Of a stretch of 64,000 bases of DNA, positions 61,603-64,000 are shown in pieces. Below the pieces are notes generated by a model, which was not told the DNA's origin, made no database searches, and saw nothing but the letters and a program-made list of their open reading frames with translations. Both the position numbers and the translations under genes were made by a program. The DNA is from Agelaius tricolor. Taxonomy: Eukaryota; Chordata; Aves; Passeriformes; Icteridae. Numbering within the stretch: position 1 is the stretch's first letter; the number at the start of each line of letters is the position of its first letter. The stretch covers positions 1,374,501 through 1,438,500 of the forward strand of contig JALJCS010000053.1 in the NCBI GenBank assembly GCA_023055355.1. Reading direction: 5' to 3'.

Positions 61603-63372
61603 TCCCTCAAGTGCCTCCCATTGTCCAGGCAAAAGCTCCCTCAGCACCTCCTCACGGGCCTTGTGCTACACGCCCTTGCCCAGCTCCCCTGTCCTTCTGT
61701 GCACGCGCTGCAGCCCCTCAAGGACTTTCTGCTGCCCAGGGGCCCACAAGTGCACCCAGCACTGCAGCGGTGGCCGCAGCGCTGCCCAGCACAGGGCCAC
61801 GCTCGCTGCCCTGCTCCTGCTGCCCCACTGCTGCTGACACAGGCCACCAGGCCCTTGGCCTTCTTGGCCACCTGGCCACAGGCTGCCTCATCTTCAGCAG
61901 CTCAAGGCCGCCAGCCCTGCGTCCTTTTGGCGCACGCAGCTCCCCCGCCACAAAACTGCCCATGTCACTTCAGATACAGCAGGCACCATTGCAAGATGGC
62001 CTTCCTCTTCCCAGCAACACAAGACAGCGCTCAAGGACTTGCAGCTTCACCCCCACTGCAGGCTCCAAGGCATTTGCCAAAGCTGCAGACTGCAGCAAAA
62101 GATGCATCGACAGAAACTGGCCGCTTCTGCTTTTGGCTTCACAAGAAGGCTTGGCAACTCCGCACTTTCTTTCTTTGCCTAGGAGGGACAAGAGTGGCCC
62201 CCCCACAGCTGCATGGACCACACAATCTTCCCCTTGCAGCTTATCAAAAGCCAAAAGACAGCTGGCCCAAAAGAGACTGTACAAGTGAAGAACTACTCAA
62301 AGAAAGTGCAGATTGCTTTCCCAAGCCAAGCACTCCTTTCCAAACAGGGAAAACAAGCAAACCAAGGCCTGCCGCCTCCAGCACTACCTGCTTTGCCCTT
62401 GGCCATAGCACTGCAGAAGCCAAGAGATAGAGCTGCCCTGAGTCAAGCAGCCAAATGCTCTCCCAGAAGCACCAGCCCTGGGCTGCCTCAAGGTGACAGG
62501 TCAGAGGCCAAGTGCGTTGGTCGCTGCCTGGAGGAAATGCCGAGCTCCTGGCAGGACTCCGGCACCCAGCATCCTCAGCCAGCAACAGCAAAGTGCTGGC
62601 TGCTGCAAAACTTGCAGCTCTGCCTTGCACTAAAGACAGCACCCCACACAACTGGCACTTACAGCTTCAGAATATCCAGCCTCTGGTGTGAGCACTGATG
62701 GAGGCTGGCGGTCATGCAGCTCAGCCTGCTCCTCTTTGGCTTCTTGTCCAGGAGCAGCGGGAGCCAGGGCAGAGACGGCTTTTGCTTCTGTCATCTGTCA
62801 GAAGAGAGGAGCATGAGGGACAGGCCATTTCCTATCATGCAGAATCTCATCTCTTTTCACATCTACCACCACCTACTAAGGAAAAATCGTCCATATTTCA
62901 TGGTGACAGAGGGCTTCTAATTCACAGCTACCAAATTCAAATGGGCCAATTCAGCAGCACTCTAGATGGATACAAAGTTGATTTTCCTCCCTGGCTGCTA
63001 TCAGCAAGAAGGTTGTCTTGGCAGAAGGGAGCTTTAAGTGCTTGAAAGCACTGAAATGCAAAAGTAGGAAAGCGACAGCAACGCCTTGGCTCCTGCTGCT
63101 GCAGACGTAGAAAACTGAAACTGGATCACAATCCCAGCCAGGGCTGAAAAAGGGGCAGGAAACGTTGTCCAGAAGCATCTTTGCTTGCTGCAAAAAGGAA
63201 AATGAACAGGCCTTCTCTTCTTAACAAAACTACCAGCCAACAAAGCACAAGATGGAAAGGTCACCCCCTCCAGTGACTAAAGGCCTAGGATGCAGTGAGG
63301 GGATGTTTGGCGGTGAAACAGCCCTCGTGCTGAGCACTGTCACGCAGGGATGGATGGACGTCTGCCTGAAGG
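61603..63372. repeat. Array unit 32
   Basis: This is the copy of unit 30 at a 3540-base shift; I found no difference by eye. Minus-strand exon 62663-62794 is the last complete one in the window. Confidence 0.95.
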
Positions 63373-64000
63373 TCCCTCAAGAGCCTCCCATTGTCCAGGC
63401 AAAAGCTCCCTCAGCACCTCCTCACGGGCCTTGTGCTACACACCCTTGCCCAGCTCCCCTGTCCTTCTGTGCACGCGCTGCAGCCCCTCAAGGAATTTCT
63501 GCTGCCCAGGGGCCCACAAGTGCACCCAGCACTGCAGCGGTGGCCGCAGCGCTGCCCAGCACAGGGCCACGCTCGCTGCCCTGCTCCTGCTGCCCCACTG
63601 CTGCTGACACAGGCCACCAGGCCCTTGGCCTTCTTGGCCACCTGGCCACAGGCTGCCTCATCTTCAGCAGCTCAAGGCCGCCAGCCCTGCGTCCCTTGGG
63701 CCCACGCAGCTCCTCCCCCACAAAGGTGCCCATGTCACTTCAGATACAGCAGGCACCATTGCAAGATGGCCTTCCTCTTCCCAGCAACACAAGACAGCGC
63801 TCAAGGACTTGCAGCTTCACCCCCACTGCAGGCTCCAAGGCATTTGCCAAAGCTGCAGACTGCAGCAAAAGATGCTTCTACAGAAACTGGCCGCTTCTGC
63901 TTTTGGCTTCACAAGAAGGCTTGGCAACTCCGCACTTTCTTTCTTTGCCTAGGAGGGACAAGAGTGGCCCCCCCACAGCTGCATGGACCACACAATCCTC
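63373..64000. repeat. Array unit 33 (partial, window edge)
   Basis: The first 628 bp of a unit matches unit 27 at a 10620-base shift from about 63421. The preceding unit's tail is instead like that of unit 30, so an exchange point lies near 63346-63440. The exon region is beyond the window. Confidence 0.95.

Larger units (their letters stand above)
6731..64000. repeat. 1770-bp macrosatellite array, 32 full units plus a partial
   Basis: Every landmark recurs at 1770-base spacing from 6731 to the window edge, always in the same orientation. I phase units on the left edge, at the TCCCTCAAG motif. Length is 1770 bp except units 18, 21 and 25 (1771) and unit 26 (1769). Each unit has a GC-rich first two-thirds (long C- and G-containing runs, few stops in any frame) and a less GC-rich last third. 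Conserved landmarks are a CCTAGG flanked by pyrimidines near offset 575, the TGATG overlap near 1093-1097, the minus-strand exon at offsets 1060-1191 and a 7-bp hairpin at 1434-1449. Copies differ only at scattered bases, indicating recent amplification and homogenisation. No unit is inverted and nothing is inserted between units. Confidence 0.97.

Noticed and set aside
6731..64000. CRISPR array
   Set aside because: The period is 1770 bp with no short repeats alternating with unique spacers, and the context is eukaryotic.
6731..64000. Ribosomal DNA or tandem histone cluster
   Set aside because: No rRNA core motif or histone-like frame is present in the unit, and the unit is far shorter than vertebrate rDNA.
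6731..64000. Transposon-derived repeat
   Set aside because: No terminal inverted repeats, long terminal repeats, target-site duplications, reverse transcriptase or transposase motifs were seen within a unit.

Overview
The window looks like vertebrate nuclear DNA, and a bird (perhaps a passerine) is my best guess. The reasons are intron-split reading frames with GT-AG borders, a GATA/GACA-type microsatellite, A-rich tracts, very low gene density and a megabase-style tandem array. I see no operons, Shine-Dalgarno sites, tRNAs or rRNAs, so bacterial annotation logic does not apply. The bird assignment is inference, not something the bases prove.

Region 1 (1-6730) is single-copy DNA. It holds mostly featureless intergenic sequence, a few unassigned plus-strand open frames (532-1149, 1669-2166), an A/C-rich tract (3049-3160), a GATA microsatellite (5949-6004) and a 17-base A run (6640-6656). 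Its main content is a set of minus-strand exons between 5320 and 3972. They read as a heptad-rich coiled-coil protein: short exons of 132-138 nt, all in phase 0, followed by a terminal exon with an in-frame stop. A further coil-like piece lies at 3554-3800. The coil resembles rootletin/CEP250/myosin-tail-like proteins in general character, but I cannot assign a family.

Region 2 (6731-64000, about 89% of the window) is one uninterrupted head-to-tail macrosatellite with a 1770-bp unit. There are 32 complete units and a 628-bp partial unit cut by the window edge, so the true array is longer. Unit length is almost invariant (1770, with three of 1771 and one of 1769), and copies differ only by scattered single bases. 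Shared variants show nested duplications of 2, 4, 5 and 6 units and patchwork (gene-conversion-like) exchange between copies.

The most interesting signal is on the minus strand of the repeat. Every complete unit holds a well-formed 132-nt open exon (44 codons, phase 0 at both ends, starting with ATG) between a pyrimidine-rich acceptor and a consensus GTAAGT donor. A weaker second exon candidate lies 484 bp downstream of it. Both point the same way as the coiled-coil exons just outside the array. One reading is that the array multiplies the first coding exon(s) of that gene, as alternative first exons or many gene copies. The other is that it is an exon-bearing macrosatellite with an unrelated transcript. 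The long plus-strand frames in every unit are probably chance openings in a GC-rich sequence: several copies break or fuse them without consequence.
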